Of a stretch of 64,000 nucleotides of DNA, positions 32,833 to 42,576 are shown piece after piece. The DNA is from Pontibacter sp. SGAir0037 (lineage in GTDB: Bacteria; Bacteroidota; Bacteroidia; Cytophagales; Hymenobacteraceae), in contig NZ_CP028092.1 in the NCBI RefSeq assembly GCF_005491705.1, forward strand, positions 3,658,001 through 3,722,000. Direction: 5' to 3'. Made by a program: the position numbers and the translations under genes. The notes beneath the pieces were generated by a model, which was not told where the DNA came from, did not search any database, and was given only the letters and a program-made list of their open reading frames with translations. Each line of letters begins with the position of its first letter. Within the stretch, counting starts at the first letter, position 1.

Positions 32833-35508
32833 TTATCTGTGCTTCCACTCAAACAGAAACTCTCCTGCCTGGAGTTGCATTGTGGTAGCCGCAATAGTTT
32901 TACCATTCAACTGAACTTGTAAACCATTTATAACAGGCAGGTATAATGTAGCCGTTGAGTTAGCAGGCACAGTAACAGTATATGATATTCCATCCGCAGT
33001 TCTTTTCCAGGAGGAGACTATTTTTCCATAAGGGCCGTTATGTGATGCTTCAAACTGACTCAGTTCTTCCACAAAGTGAGGCTTCAGCAATATATTTTTG
33101 AATCCAGGCTGTGCCGGATCAGGCTTTATACCTCCTATACCTTTATAAAGCCAGGCCCCGATTTCTCCGAACATAATATGGTTTAACGACATGTCACGAC
33201 TTGCCGCTATATTCCAGTTCTCATATAAGGTGGTTGCTCCATTCCTGATCCACCAGCCCCACGATGGATAGGTTTCCTGCGCAGCAACCTTATAAGCTAT
33301 AGCAGCATAGTCATTCTCACTCAAAGCGCTCAAAATTGCTTTTTGACCCAGCAAGCCTACATCCAAGTAATAGTTATCAGCCTCTACACGTTTTGCTAGA
33401 TTAGCCGCCACTTTACTTTTCAGGTTCTCAGGCACCAGTCCCCAGTATAGCGGCACGCTTAAAGCGGTCTGCACTCCATCGCCATAAATACCTGTTTCCC
33501 TGTTTAAGTATTTAGCATTAAAAGCATCTTTTATCTTGACAGAGAGTGCCATATATTTCTCATAATCTGTCTCTTTACCAAGAATTTGAGCCGCCCTGGC
33601 CAGTATAACGGCATCAGCGTAGTAGTAGCAGGTAGAGGTTAGCTCTACAGGTGTTTTAGACTTTACCGGCACCCAATCTCCCAACCCCCATGTTGTTAGC
33701 CCTGTCGGACTTATTCCAGTTATATGATCTACATAGCGTTTAATATGATCATAGCAATCAACCAGCAGCTTCTTATCACCATAGAAAAGATAGATGTTCC
33801 AGGGAATAATGGCGATGGTACTGGTCCAGTCGGGGCCATTTCCCCACTCGTAACCCCAACCACTCGTTGGCACTATAGAAGGCAGCACGCCATTTGGCTG
33901 TTGTTCATCACGATGATCTGCCAACCATTTTTCATACACCGTGATCCCCTCAAAGCTATACAAGCCTGTTTCTATGGCAATCTGTGCATCGCCTGTCCAG
34001 CCGTTCTTTTCCCGCTGCGGACAATCTGTAGGATAACCAAATAAGTTGGAGAGGTAGGAGTTATTGGTTGCATGCCATATCTTATCCAACACCGGATTTG
34101 ACGATCTGACCTGCCCGGCGACAGGCACATCGCTATGCATAAAATACCCTCTTAAACTGCTTTTGCCTATAGTAATTGGTTTACTGCTGGTTACCTCTAC
34201 ATACTGAAACCCTTTGTAATTGAAGCGCGGTTTAAACGTTTCTTCGCCTCTGCCACTTAAGATAAATATATCTGTTTGAAACGGATCAGTATTGTCAGTA
34301 GGCCTGTAATGTTCATCTATGTTCGACATATCCACGTACCCGTTCTTGTACAGTCGCTCCCCATGCTTAAGCTTTACAATGGTGCCTGCCGCACCTTGCA
34401 CCGTTATGCTGCTTACGCCCGCAATGTTCCTGCCTAAGTCAAACAAATAAGTAGAATCATTTAGCTGCCTAAAGCCTTGTGCTGCCATTTCCTCTACATC
34501 CCGTATAGGGTGCATCACCTGAGCTACTACGTTTACTGACGGGGCTGAACGATAGATAACGCTTCTCCATTTGGAGTCGTCGAAATTTGCTGTGTTCCAG
34601 CCAGGCTGTTCTAACCTGGCATCATAATGTTCTGCTGTATAAATGCTGTTAAAGATGATCGGGCTTAAGGAAGTTTTCCAGTCTTTGCCTGAACTAATGG
34701 TTTCGGTGGTTCCATCTTCATAGGTAATGCGCAGGTCGAGGCAAAAAGCAGGACGGTTCCGCCAATTGGCTTTGTCAAAATTCCAGACAGCGGTAGACTG
34801 ATGATTGTACCAGCCATTGCCCAGTAAAACGCCTATTGCATTTTCTCCTGCCTGCAGTTGCGGGGTTACATCGTATGTTACATACAAAGTCCGCCTGTCG
34901 AACCGGGTATACATAGGATCAAGTCTGTGGTTGCCAACTCTCTGTCCGTTGATGGAAAGCTCGTACAAGCCAGCAGCTGCCATGTAAGCTCTCGCTGCTT
35001 TTATTCTCTTTGTTGTGGCGAAGGTTTTCCTAAAATAAGGAGCAGGTTTAAGTTGGATATCTTCTGTATCGGATATCCAGGAGCCCTGCCAGTTTTTCTG
35101 GTTCATCATCCCGGTTTCAAAGCTTGCTATCTTACCTACAGTTGATTTCTTTTTCCGCTGATCCGTTACATCTACACGCCAAAAGTATTTTGTAAAAGCT
35201 TTTAGCTCATCCCCACTAAAAATAGCTAGCTGTTCATCCGACTTCACCCAGCCAGTGTTCCAGATACTACCTTTTCCTGTTGAAAGCGCTATTGAATCTA
35301 TGTCAACCAAAATACGATAGGCTGTTTGTCTGGCTCCCGGCCTGCTGTCATTTAAACACCAGGTAAAGCGTGGTTTTGGTGTATCTACTCCCAGAGGGTT
35401 CACCAGGTACTCGCACTTCATGTCGGCAGCACTAAAAGCAGGCTGACTAAAGCCACTTGATATACTACAAAACACCAGTGTAATAATTACAGCAGTTAAT
35501 TTTCTCAC
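32833..35508 (-). CDS. Exported alpha-L-rhamnosidase, GH78
   Basis: This 891-residue enzyme has a signal peptide (about 1-21, ending GFSQ), an N-terminal Fn3-like and two beta-sandwich domains (about 30-450), then the (alpha/alpha)6 catalytic domain. The catalytic signature is TDCPQREKNGWTGDAQ, with D495, E500 and D507 in the places of D567, E572 and D579 of Bacillus RhaB. The C-terminal beta domain has SHNGPYGKIVSSWKRTADGI. It should cut terminal alpha-L-rhamnose from plant polymers or glycosides. There is no SusC/SusD pair or other rhamnose gene nearby, so it appears as an isolated enzyme gene. Confidence 0.95.
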   Translation of the reverse strand: MRKLTAVIITLVFCSISSGFSQPAFSAADMKCEYLVNPLGVDTPKPRFTWCLNDSRPGARQTAYRILVDIDSIALSTGKGSIWNTGWVKSDEQLAIFSGDELKAFTKYFWRVDVTDQRKKKSTVGKIASFETGMMNQKNWQGSWISDTEDIQLKPAPYFRKTFATTKRIKAARAYMAAAGLYELSINGQRVGNHRLDPMYTRFDRRTLYVTYDVTPQLQAGENAIGVLLGNGWYNHQSTAVWNFDKANWRNRPAFCLDLRITYEDGTTETISSGKDWKTSLSPIIFNSIYTAEHYDARLEQPGWNTANFDDSKWRSVIYRSAPSVNVVAQVMHPIRDVEEMAAQGFRQLNDSTYLFDLGRNIAGVSSITVQGAAGTIVKLKHGERLYKNGYVDMSNIDEHYRPTDNTDPFQTDIFILSGRGEETFKPRFNYKGFQYVEVTSSKPITIGKSSLRGYFMHSDVPVAGQVRSSNPVLDKIWHATNNSYLSNLFGYPTDCPQREKNGWTGDAQIAIETGLYSFEGITVYEKWLADHRDEQQPNGVLPSIVPTSGWGYEWGNGPDWTSTIAIIPWNIYLFYGDKKLLVDCYDHIKRYVDHITGISPTGLTTWGLGDWVPVKSKTPVELTSTCYYYADAVILARAAQILGKETDYEKYMALSVKIKDAFNAKYLNRETGIYGDGVQTALSVPLYWGLVPENLKSKVAANLAKRVEADNYYLDVGLLGQKAILSALSENDYAAIAYKVAAQETYPSWGWWIRNGATTLYENWNIAASRDMSLNHIMFGEIGAWLYKGIGGIKPDPAQPGFKNILLKPHFVEELSQFEASHNGPYGKIVSSWKRTADGISYTVTVPANSTATLYLPVINGLQVQLNGKTIAATTMQLQAGEFLFEWKHR

Positions 35509-35875
35509 TACAGCTTGACTTTAGGGTAGATAACAAAAATGTATTTAATGCTGAATATATTAAATTCCGCCTTTAAAGCCCATTTTAGTACTGCCATTTC
35601 AGCGCTATTTTATAAAATTATGTCCGTAATACTACCGTGCATGCATCATTATAGCCTGCAAGGCCACCGTGTTATTTAAAGCATCATACCTGAATGCCAT
35701 CACAATACTTGGTTACTCAACAAGCGAATCAGGGAGATGCAAACTATACTATGTTCTTTTACATAACATAGCTCCTATTTTTAATAAGTATATTTGAATG
35801 GGAAATCATAGGCCCTGCTATGGCTAAGGCAGCTGCAGCTATGATTTGGGAACCACATAATTTTAGCTATACACC
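35509..35875. other. Divergent intergenic region
   Basis: 367 bases between GH78 and the pentapeptide-repeat gene. No ORF is supported. A TATATTTG sequence (35789-35796) fits the -7 promoter element for the plus-strand gene, but I found no TTG at the proper distance. Confidence 0.4.
35789..35796 (+). promoter_or_regulatory. Possible -7 element upstream of the pentapeptide-repeat gene
   Basis: TATATTTG is a full match to the Bacteroidota TAnnTTTG -7 consensus, 79 bases before the ATG. A -33 TTG is missing, so this is only a candidate. Confidence 0.3.
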
Positions 35876-36448
35876 ATGGAAGCTGTTTACACAGAAGGAG
35901 AAATCTTTCATAACATAGATTATACGAAGGAAGCTTTACCCAAAGGCGAATACGAAAACTGCACGTTTACAAACTGTAATTTTGCCAGTGCAGATCTGGC
36001 CGGTATCAGTTTTGCTGATTGCGAATTCAATGACTGCAATTTAAGCACGGCCCGTATTGCCAGAACCTCTTTAAAAGATGTCCGCTTTAGACATTGCAAA
36101 CTACTTGGACTGCACTTTCAGAACTGCAACGAATTTCTCTTTTCTGTTGATTTTGAGAACTGTGTGCTCAATCTTTCCTCTTTTTACCGCCTGAAACTTA
36201 AGAAAACCCGTTTTAAGAACTGCAGCCTGCACGAGGTAGACTTTGCCGAAAGCGATTTAAGTGCTGCTGATTTCGAAAATTGCGATCTGGCAGGCGCTAT
36301 CTTTGAAAACACGCTCCTGGAAAAAGCCGACTTCAGAACCTCCTATAATTACCAGATTAACCCGGAACAGAACCGGCTGAAAAAAGCCAGGTTTTCCCTA
36401 AGCGGTATACCGGGCCTACTAGCAAAACATGATATTGTGATTGAGTAG
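35876..36448 (+). CDS. Pentapeptide repeat protein
   Basis: This 190-residue protein is mostly made of pentapeptide repeats of the A(D/N)LXX kind, read as FTNCNFASADLAGISFADCE, FNDCNLSTARIARTSLKDVR and FAESDLSAADFENCDLAGA. They form a right-handed quadrilateral beta-helix. The order is two repeat blocks (about 25-80 and 105-160) split by a less regular stretch with LLGLHFQNCNEFLFSV. This arrangement is typical of Qnr/McbG-like proteins, in which a loop breaks the helix, but equally of many unknown pentapeptide proteins, so a DNA-gyrase role must not be assumed. No signal peptide is visible. Confidence 0.88.
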   Translation: MEAVYTEGEIFHNIDYTKEALPKGEYENCTFTNCNFASADLAGISFADCEFNDCNLSTARIARTSLKDVRFRHCKLLGLHFQNCNEFLFSVDFENCVLNLSSFYRLKLKKTRFKNCSLHEVDFAESDLSAADFENCDLAGAIFENTLLEKADFRTSYNYQINPEQNRLKKARFSLSGIPGLLAKHDIVIE

Positions 36449-36700
36449 AGCATGTTCCTGTTATACTTGTTTAATGCTACTCTGCAGAGATAAGCACTCC
36501 TCAATAGTGTTCGCGTATACTCCAAAACCTGCCACCATCTGAAAGACATGCTGCAGGCTACAGGCTCAACCTGCTTCATCCGTTCATTCTGCTGCTTATA
36601 AGGTTTCCTCTGTTATCACTTAGTTTGTAATTATATAAACACTACCCTATAACAGGGCGATGTAACGCAGCCAATCTTTATTATTGTTGTTTCTAATTTA

Positions 36701-37744
36701 CTAATGAAGGTTTAAGGCCTTTTTTACAGCGTTATACTGCGCGTCAATCACCGCTTGGTTGTGTCCGTGAGCAGCACCCGGCACAAGCACAAACTCTTTT
36801 TTTGGAGCCTTTACTTTGTCGAAATACGCTTTAGTCAGCTCTTTGGAGGTTAAAATATCTTCCTCGCCCTGAATGAGGTACACAGGAATCTTGTAATGCA
36901 GGCCATTCTTCATAAAATTCACCTCAGCCTCCATAGATTTAATTCCCATTGCTTTATGACCGGCAAAGTAGAGAAAAGAATAATCATCCCCATCATACCT
37001 GTTTTGGGCATCTTTCTCATTGTCGTATTCGCTCGCTACTTTCCACCAGGATGCAGGAGCAGGTGTTGAATTCTCCCGCTCATACTTTTTGATGATGCGC
37101 ATGAGCTGGCCTGATTTTCTGGCATCTTCGTAAGGAGGAGGACCTAAGGCCTGCAGCTTCTCTAAAGATTCCTGGTCTCTGGCATCCCTAGCTAGTTTAG
37201 ATACCAAATTAAATGCATTCAGAAACCCTTCTTCTCCATTTACCACCTGTGAATGTCCTATATAGGTAGAGAAAAGATCAGGGCGCTTTAAGGCCATACT
37301 GGCTCCCAGCACCGATCCCCAAGAGGTTCCGATAATGATGATTTTACGCTTCCCAAGGTGTTTGGTCAGGTACTCTGAAAGCTCAATCCCGTCAGCTGTC
37401 ATGCGCTCGACAGTCAGTGGGTTCTCAATCCAATAATCCTCAGTTACCACTTCAGGAGCATTACGGCCAAAAGTTCTTCCTGCTCCACGCTGGTCCCAAT
37501 ACACCAATACAAAGTCTTTTTTCCAGTAGCCATAGATGGCGTCATCATACTGACTCATGGTGCTGCCTGGCCCACCATGCAGAAACAGAATAACGGGCTT
37601 GGACCTGTCGTCTCCGCTAATGGTTACCCATTGTTCTATACCGCCAATGGAAACATATTTTGCCTCGTTAATGGACTTTACCTGAGCAGCTAACCGGCCT
37701 GAGACTAAAACGAGAAGTAGAAACAGCAGAAGTTTATAGTTCAT
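36701..37744 (-). CDS. Exported alpha/beta hydrolase (proline iminopeptidase-like)
   Basis: This 347-residue protein has a signal peptide (about 1-21, ending LAAQ) and an alpha/beta hydrolase fold. The oxyanion loop is FLHGGPGST (about 54-62), followed by VYWDQRGAGRTFG, typical of S33 proline iminopeptidases. The nucleophile elbow is IGTSWGS (S141); the acid is in GEEDILT, and the His is in PGAAHGHNQ near residue 325. The substrate is probably a peptide or ester in the periplasm. It is not linked to other genes; ssrA lies 170 bases upstream on the same strand. Confidence 0.9.
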   Translation of the reverse strand: MNYKLLLFLLLVLVSGRLAAQVKSINEAKYVSIGGIEQWVTISGDDRSKPVILFLHGGPGSTMSQYDDAIYGYWKKDFVLVYWDQRGAGRTFGRNAPEVVTEDYWIENPLTVERMTADGIELSEYLTKHLGKRKIIIIGTSWGSVLGASMALKRPDLFSTYIGHSQVVNGEEGFLNAFNLVSKLARDARDQESLEKLQALGPPPYEDARKSGQLMRIIKKYERENSTPAPASWWKVASEYDNEKDAQNRYDGDDYSFLYFAGHKAMGIKSMEAEVNFMKNGLHYKIPVYLIQGEEDILTSKELTKAYFDKVKAPKKEFVLVPGAAHGHNQAVIDAQYNAVKKALNLH

Positions 37745-37857
37745 AAAACATTATATATCAAAGCAAATAAGGAGGGGCTGTGGGTAACGTGTTATACAAA
37801 TTGGCTACAACACGCTAACATAGCGGATAAACGAAACTTGGTACTACTTAAAAACAA

Positions 37858-37890
37858 AAAAGCCTGTGAATGACTAATTCACAGGCTTTT
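37858..37890 (-). terminator. Terminator of ssrA
   Basis: AAAAGCCTGTGAAT (37858-37871) pairs perfectly with ATTCACAGGCTTTT (37877-37890) around a 5-base loop. The minus strand continues in T-rich sequence. It lies 26 bases beyond the tmRNA 3' end. Confidence 0.9.
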
Positions 37891-37915
37891 AACAAATATA
37901 AATTTTAATACTAAG

Positions 37916-38284
37916 TGGAGATGCAGGGATTCGAACCCTGGTCCAGACAAGGAAATCGTCGTGCCTTCTACATGCTTAGACGCTAGTTAGATTTTCGGGA
38001 GTTTGCAGGCCTAGGTCAAGCCTATGCGCACTCCTTAGATGCTTAATTTCGCCTGTGCATCACACCTCTGCACAAACTAGTGAAACGATTCGAAGCCTCT
38101 GATGTGCAAGTGGTTTCACGGGACCTGCACGAGACTATGGCTTAGAGCTTAATACCTAGATTAAGCAGCCATGGCGTAGTTATATTCGCCAGTTATTGTT
38201 CGAACGGATTTTTAACAGGTGGTACGTTCATCACCCGACATGCTTACACGCAACCTGCACAAGCTGTCAATTCCAGTCATCCCC
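37916..38284 (-). ncRNA. ssrA: Transfer-messenger RNA (tmRNA)
   Basis: tmRNA rescues stalled ribosomes and tags the unfinished protein. On the minus strand the RNA begins GGGGATG (38284-38278), which pairs with CATCTCC at the 3' end (37923-37917). The next base, A (37916), is the discriminator. The genomic sequence then reads CTT, so CCA is probably added after transcription. A T-arm GGTTCGAATCC (about 37929-37941) lies just before. The internal tag frame encodes GEYNYAMAA and stop (38190-38161), a usual Bacteroidota ending with AA. Length of 369 is normal for a one-piece tmRNA. A terminator follows at 37858-37890. Confidence 0.96.
38161..38190 (-). other. tmRNA proteolysis-tag reading frame (GEYNYAMAA-stop)
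   Basis: On the minus strand the codons GGC GAA TAT AAC TAC GCC ATG GCT GCT then TAA encode GEYNYAMAA. The form G-E-x-N-Y-A-x-A-A matches tags of related bacteria. Its context inside the ssrA fold supports the frame. Confidence 0.9.
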
Positions 38285-38648
38285 AAATGTTAAAGAACTT
38301 TTGCCCTGATTTAATTCCTGCAGACAATACATTGCAAATATACATCTTTTTGCTTTTCCTGGGCGGGCAACCTCATAATAAACCAGACAGACGGCAAAAT
38401 AGTTTCCTTTGCGGAACAATTAAACTACTGTTTTACCGCCTGCTCTGGCTCGTATGCCTATTTTGCATTCAGGATTTCATTTACATATTTTACCCATTTG
38501 TATTTAGGCATCTCTTAGTTAATATAGTAACCTGGCTGAATCATAACTTTATACTTGTCACAGTCTTTGTAGACTTACGTTCTTTTTTGCTATATCGCAT
38601 AGCGAAAAAAGACACAGCGTGTTTATCAACCTAACAGAAGCACCAGGC
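38285..38648. other. Spacer upstream of ssrA
   Basis: 364 bases with a plus-strand ORF of 115 codons (38287-38634) that is Phe/Leu-rich, overlaps the probable ssrA promoter and has no domain; I do not accept it. On the minus strand TATATTTG (38342-38335) matches the -7 element and would start a tmRNA precursor with a leader of about 45 bases; no well-spaced -33 TTG was found. Confidence 0.45.
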
Positions 38649-40046
38649 CTACTGCAGCGCTTTACTCCAGGCCAGCATCTCCTCATAAAGCTCATTTACT
38701 TTTTTATCTGGATTTGCTTTATATAAAGTTATCAGTTGCTTATTAAAGTCTCCGAACCTACTAAAGCCCCTGCTGTTTTCCATCTGCCGCTCCATACGCG
38801 GTAAAAAAGCAGCCACTTCTTCTGCCGGAAAATTATCTAGGCAGTAGAGCGAAAACACAGCCCAGGTCATATATTCATTGAAAACAGCATAAGGCGAACC
38901 ATAGGCGCTGGTCCCGTTCTTTTCCTTTGTCCATTTCTGGCGATCTCCGAACACCTCGTTAATCTGCTTCAGGTAGCCATCCGAAACAGGATTTACGAAG
39001 TTATGATCGATTTCAGTAAACACCACCCGCGAATCCTGCATCTCATTCAGGGCCTTGCTATTCTTGTCAGATGGCTTTGATCTGCAAACAAACATTACGG
39101 TTTGGGTAAAGTCATTATCTTCGAACCGGTTAGTAGCATGCGCCCCACCCACCAGTGGTGAGAAGGTAACACGGTAGCTGCCATAGGTAAACGGAAATTT
39201 ACCCTCCAGCCAGGTCTGCATCTTGTCCATCGGGTTCAACCCCTCATAGGTTTTAATAAGGCTCTGATAGTATGGCTGGTGTTGCTTGTAAAACTCCCTG
39301 AATTTAGATTTCCTGGCAAAATCATTCACCAATGCCAGGTTAGCTTTAATAGGATCATCCGGATGATTGAAGCCCATCTTCCGGATGATGCCTTCATTTA
39401 CAATGTTGCCCTTCTTATTAAACACATAGCCACAGGCGTTCATCTTCAGGGCATAATAGTACCAATAGCTTTCGTTGTCGAAAGGTTTTACAATGTGCTG
39501 GTTAATGATGTCCAGGAGTGGGTGGTTCTGGTAGGGAGCAAAATACGACATCACTTCTTTATAATATGGCGTGGTCATATCCACCATGTTTGAATCCTGC
39601 TGCCCTATCCTCGAAAGCGCCACCAGGATATTGGCCAACTCATGCACCTCCGGCACTTCTATTATAGATTTGCCTTTATGCGCTTTTATGTAGGACTTGC
39701 TGAAATTAACGTTCTTTGAAACTCCTACCACCTCTGTTAAAGCCTCTTCTCCATGGTACTGCACAGAAAAACGCACTGTGTCGCCTTCTTTTATAGTAAA
39801 TTTAACAGAGTCTATGTCGGTAATAAAAGCGACTGGCATTCGGCGCTGCTTTACCTCTACCTCCAGCCGGTCTGGCTTTATCTCGGGCGATATTTTCCAG
39901 CCATCGCTGGTCTCTGCACCTACCCGGTAGCTAATGGTTTCGATACCCGATTTAATGGAAGGCAGCTGTCTTACAGACTGTGCACAACTGATTTGCACCA
40001 GCCCAAGCATTGCAAGGGCTACAGCATGTGTTAAAATGCTTTTCAT
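38649..40046 (-). CDS. DUF4932 domain lipoprotein or exported protein, with an N-terminal accessory domain
   Basis: This 465-residue protein has a signal peptide with a possible lipobox, QISC (Cys21). A first domain of about 80 residues (27-109) has LPSIKSG, RVGAET, WKISPEIK, TDIDSVKFTI and LTEVVG; the same pattern forms the main domain of the small secreted protein at 47139-47690. The remaining 350 residues match DUF4932. Conserved polar residues E345, H348, N352 (TEIDHNFVNP) and E391 (FNEYMTW) are spaced like a metallopeptidase site, which is an inference. It lies 27 bases after the ABC permease on the same strand, so the two may be transcribed together. Confidence 0.85.
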   Translation of the reverse strand: MKSILTHAVALAMLGLVQISCAQSVRQLPSIKSGIETISYRVGAETSDGWKISPEIKPDRLEVEVKQRRMPVAFITDIDSVKFTIKEGDTVRFSVQYHGEEALTEVVGVSKNVNFSKSYIKAHKGKSIIEVPEVHELANILVALSRIGQQDSNMVDMTTPYYKEVMSYFAPYQNHPLLDIINQHIVKPFDNESYWYYYALKMNACGYVFNKKGNIVNEGIIRKMGFNHPDDPIKANLALVNDFARKSKFREFYKQHQPYYQSLIKTYEGLNPMDKMQTWLEGKFPFTYGSYRVTFSPLVGGAHATNRFEDNDFTQTVMFVCRSKPSDKNSKALNEMQDSRVVFTEIDHNFVNPVSDGYLKQINEVFGDRQKWTKEKNGTSAYGSPYAVFNEYMTWAVFSLYCLDNFPAEEVAAFLPRMERQMENSRGFSRFGDFNKQLITLYKANPDKKVNELYEEMLAWSKALQ

Positions 40047-40073
40047 ATGTTTAATTTGAAAGTTTAGATCAAA

Positions 40074-42437
40074 CTATTCTGTTCGAAGCGAGTTAACGGG
40101 GTTGGCTACTGCCGTTTTTATAGCATGGAAGCTTAAGGTAAGCATAGCTATAATAATGGTAGCCACAAAGGCAGCAGCAAAGATCCACCAGCTAAGTTCG
40201 GTACGGTACGCATAGTCGTCCAGCCAATTGCTCATTAGGTACCAGCTTAATGGCAGCGCCACAATATTTGCCAGCAACACAAGTTTCAGAAAATCTTTGC
40301 TCAGCATAAACACAATACCAGAGGTAGAGGCACCTAATACTTTTCGGATTCCGATTTCTTTAGTGCGCTGCTCCGCCGTGAATAAGGCCAGGCCGAACAA
40401 GCCCATACAGGAAATAAGGATGGCAATGCCTGCAAAATAGTTTGTTAGCTCACCTATAATCGCCTCGCTTTTATACATTTTCTCAAAGTCTTCGTCCAGG
40501 AAATGGTAGGTAAACGGAAAGGCCGGATTATACTTCTTTAGCACCTTTTCCATGGCAGCCAGTGCACCGGGTGCCTGTCCGGGTGCAATGCGGGCAAACA
40601 TCGTATTCTTGGCACCGGAATTTAGCAGGAGAATCAGTGGCTGCATAGGCTCCTGAACAGAGGAGCTATGAAAGTCTTTTACAACACCAATAATTTGAGC
40701 TTTTTGCCCACCGCCTTCCAGCCACTCTCCTACAGGGTTCTCCAGCTGCATCAGCCTGGCGGCTTCCTCATTAATCAGCACATTGGCTGTATCGGCACCG
40801 TACTCTTCCGAAAAGCCCCTTCCTTCTTTTACCTGGATATTCATCGTCTCCAGAAAGTCGAGTTCTGTGTAGATAATACTGAACAGGATGTCAGCGTCGG
40901 GTGCTTTACCAGCCCAGTTTATATGGCCTGTAGAGTTTCCTATCATCAGCGGACTTTGGTTAGCGGCTGTTACCCCTGTTATGCCGGCTTGTTTCAGAAA
41001 CTCCTGCTTTATCATATCATACCGCTGGCCTATCTCACCTTCAATCGGTATCTGCACAACATTCTCACGGTTCAGTCCTATATCTTTTGTTCTGATATAG
41101 TGCAATTGCAGGTATACCACCAGCGTACTTACAATCAGTAAAGCAGAAAGTACAAATTGGAATACAACCAGCCCCTTTCTGAATAAAGAAACTTTGCTGC
41201 TTAGCTTTACAGTACCTTTCAACACTACGGCAGGATTAAAGGATGATAAAAAGAAAGCAGGATAGCTACCCGAAATCAAACCTGTAACAAGAGCTACACC
41301 CAGCAAAATCAGGATCAGGCCGGGGTCGGAAAGATCAAGCGTTATAGCTTTACCCGTTAAATTGTTGAATTGGGGCAGCACAATGCCAACCAGGTTCAGC
41401 GACAGGAATAAGGCCAGAAAGGCCACCAGCACCGATTCTAACATAAACTGCTGCACCAGGGCATTTTTACCGGCTCCTATAGCCTTTCTCACTCCTACCT
41501 CTTTGGCACGTTTTGCCGAACGGGCAGTAGCCAGGTTCATAAAATTAATACAGGCAATGATAATCAGGAAAGCAGCCACCACCGAGAACAGCCGCACGTA
41601 TACAATCATGCCGCTTCGGTCTTTACCCGGCCTGAAATCAGAGTACAGGTGCATTTCGCTTATCGGCTGCAGAAAAAGATCGGCGTTAGATTTAGGTGCA
41701 TATTTTTTTATAAACCCTTCAATTTTCTTATTAACAGCTGCTACATCTGCCCCTGGCTGCAGTAACACATACGTTCGTATGCCGTTGTTGCTCCAGTCTT
41801 TTACCCATTCGCCACCTGGTGTATTTATCCAGTCATTCAAGGGCATTACATAGTCGAACTGAAACGAAGAGTTCTTTGGCACATCCTGCATCACGCCGGT
41901 TACCTGGTAGCTGGCACTGTTATTTATTTTAAAGATTTTGCCTACTGCATCTGTCGTACCAAAAAATTTTTGAGCAGTGCTTGCACTTATTACCACAGAA
42001 TTCGGCTCCTGCAGCACCTGTTTTGGATCGCCATGCAGTAATGGGAAAGAAAATACCTCAAAAAACTCAGGATCGGTATGGCGGCCATTCACTTTAATAA
42101 TTTTATCTTCATAGGTAAAAAGCTGCTTCCACTCCCACGTAGTAGAACGAACAGCATACTTTACTTCCGGCATATCTTTCTCCAGCGCCTCAGCAAGCGG
42201 TCCCGGGTTAGCATCTGTAATTAAATCATCGTTCCCAGGATAGTGCTGTACCTCCATAACACGGTACAACTGATCGATATTTTCATGAAACTTATCAAAG
42301 CTTACTTCATCCTGTACCCAAAGCAGAATCAGAATGCTACAGGTCATCCCTAATGCAAGCCCTGCGATATTGATAAGAGAGAAGACCTTGTGCCGCATCA
42401 GGTTGCGAAAGGCCATTTTAATGTAGTTCTTTAACAT
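40074..42437 (-). CDS. MacB/FtsX-like ABC transporter permease
   Basis: This 787-residue membrane protein has two tandem MacB-core plus FtsX units with about eight membrane helices in all. The first unit starts with MLKNYIKMAFRNLMRHKVF and a TM helix (about 18-38), followed by a periplasmic domain (about 45-270) and FtsX helices with ATARSAKRAKEVGVRKAIGA. The second unit repeats this plan and ends with AEQRTKEIGIRKVLGAS and three helices. The two VRKAIGA/IRKVLGA blocks are coupling loops. No ATPase is adjacent. An ATG 12 bases upstream (42449) is also possible, but homologues start at MLKNY. A sigma-54-like promoter lies upstream and the NtrC-type gene is divergent. Confidence 0.93.
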   Translation of the reverse strand: MLKNYIKMAFRNLMRHKVFSLINIAGLALGMTCSILILLWVQDEVSFDKFHENIDQLYRVMEVQHYPGNDDLITDANPGPLAEALEKDMPEVKYAVRSTTWEWKQLFTYEDKIIKVNGRHTDPEFFEVFSFPLLHGDPKQVLQEPNSVVISASTAQKFFGTTDAVGKIFKINNSASYQVTGVMQDVPKNSSFQFDYVMPLNDWINTPGGEWVKDWSNNGIRTYVLLQPGADVAAVNKKIEGFIKKYAPKSNADLFLQPISEMHLYSDFRPGKDRSGMIVYVRLFSVVAAFLIIIACINFMNLATARSAKRAKEVGVRKAIGAGKNALVQQFMLESVLVAFLALFLSLNLVGIVLPQFNNLTGKAITLDLSDPGLILILLGVALVTGLISGSYPAFFLSSFNPAVVLKGTVKLSSKVSLFRKGLVVFQFVLSALLIVSTLVVYLQLHYIRTKDIGLNRENVVQIPIEGEIGQRYDMIKQEFLKQAGITGVTAANQSPLMIGNSTGHINWAGKAPDADILFSIIYTELDFLETMNIQVKEGRGFSEEYGADTANVLINEEAARLMQLENPVGEWLEGGGQKAQIIGVVKDFHSSSVQEPMQPLILLLNSGAKNTMFARIAPGQAPGALAAMEKVLKKYNPAFPFTYHFLDEDFEKMYKSEAIIGELTNYFAGIAILISCMGLFGLALFTAEQRTKEIGIRKVLGASTSGIVFMLSKDFLKLVLLANIVALPLSWYLMSNWLDDYAYRTELSWWIFAAAFVATIIIAMLTLSFHAIKTAVANPVNSLRTE

Positions 42438-42515
42438 AGTTTTAGGCATTAAAAGAGATATTATCGTTCAGTTTCTTTCAAGACTTTGCTGGTTGTTTGC
42501 ACCTGCTCAACTACA

Positions 42516-42531
42516 AGAAATTAAAATGCCA
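42516..42531 (-). promoter_or_regulatory. Candidate sigma-54 (-24/-12) promoter of the ABC permease gene
   Basis: On the minus strand TGGCATTTTAATTTCT matches the sigma-54 layout TGGCAC-N5-TTGCW: the -24 GG and the correct spacing are present, but the -12 element has TTTC where TTGC is expected. It is about 79 bases before the start at 42437 and just downstream of the two repeated sites. Confidence 0.4.
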
Positions 42532-42576
42532 AACTAATAAATAATTGATTTTCTGAACTTTAACTAAAATTCAAAA

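Noticed and set aside
35876..36448. Quinolone-resistance (Qnr) call for the pentapeptide-repeat protein
   Set aside because: The repeat pattern alone does not separate Qnr from many unrelated pentapeptide proteins, and no Qnr-specific loop sequence was recognised.
38287..38634. Plus-strand ORF of 115 codons upstream of ssrA
   Set aside because: It is rich in Phe/Leu with no domain, overlaps the probable ssrA promoter, and has no start context.
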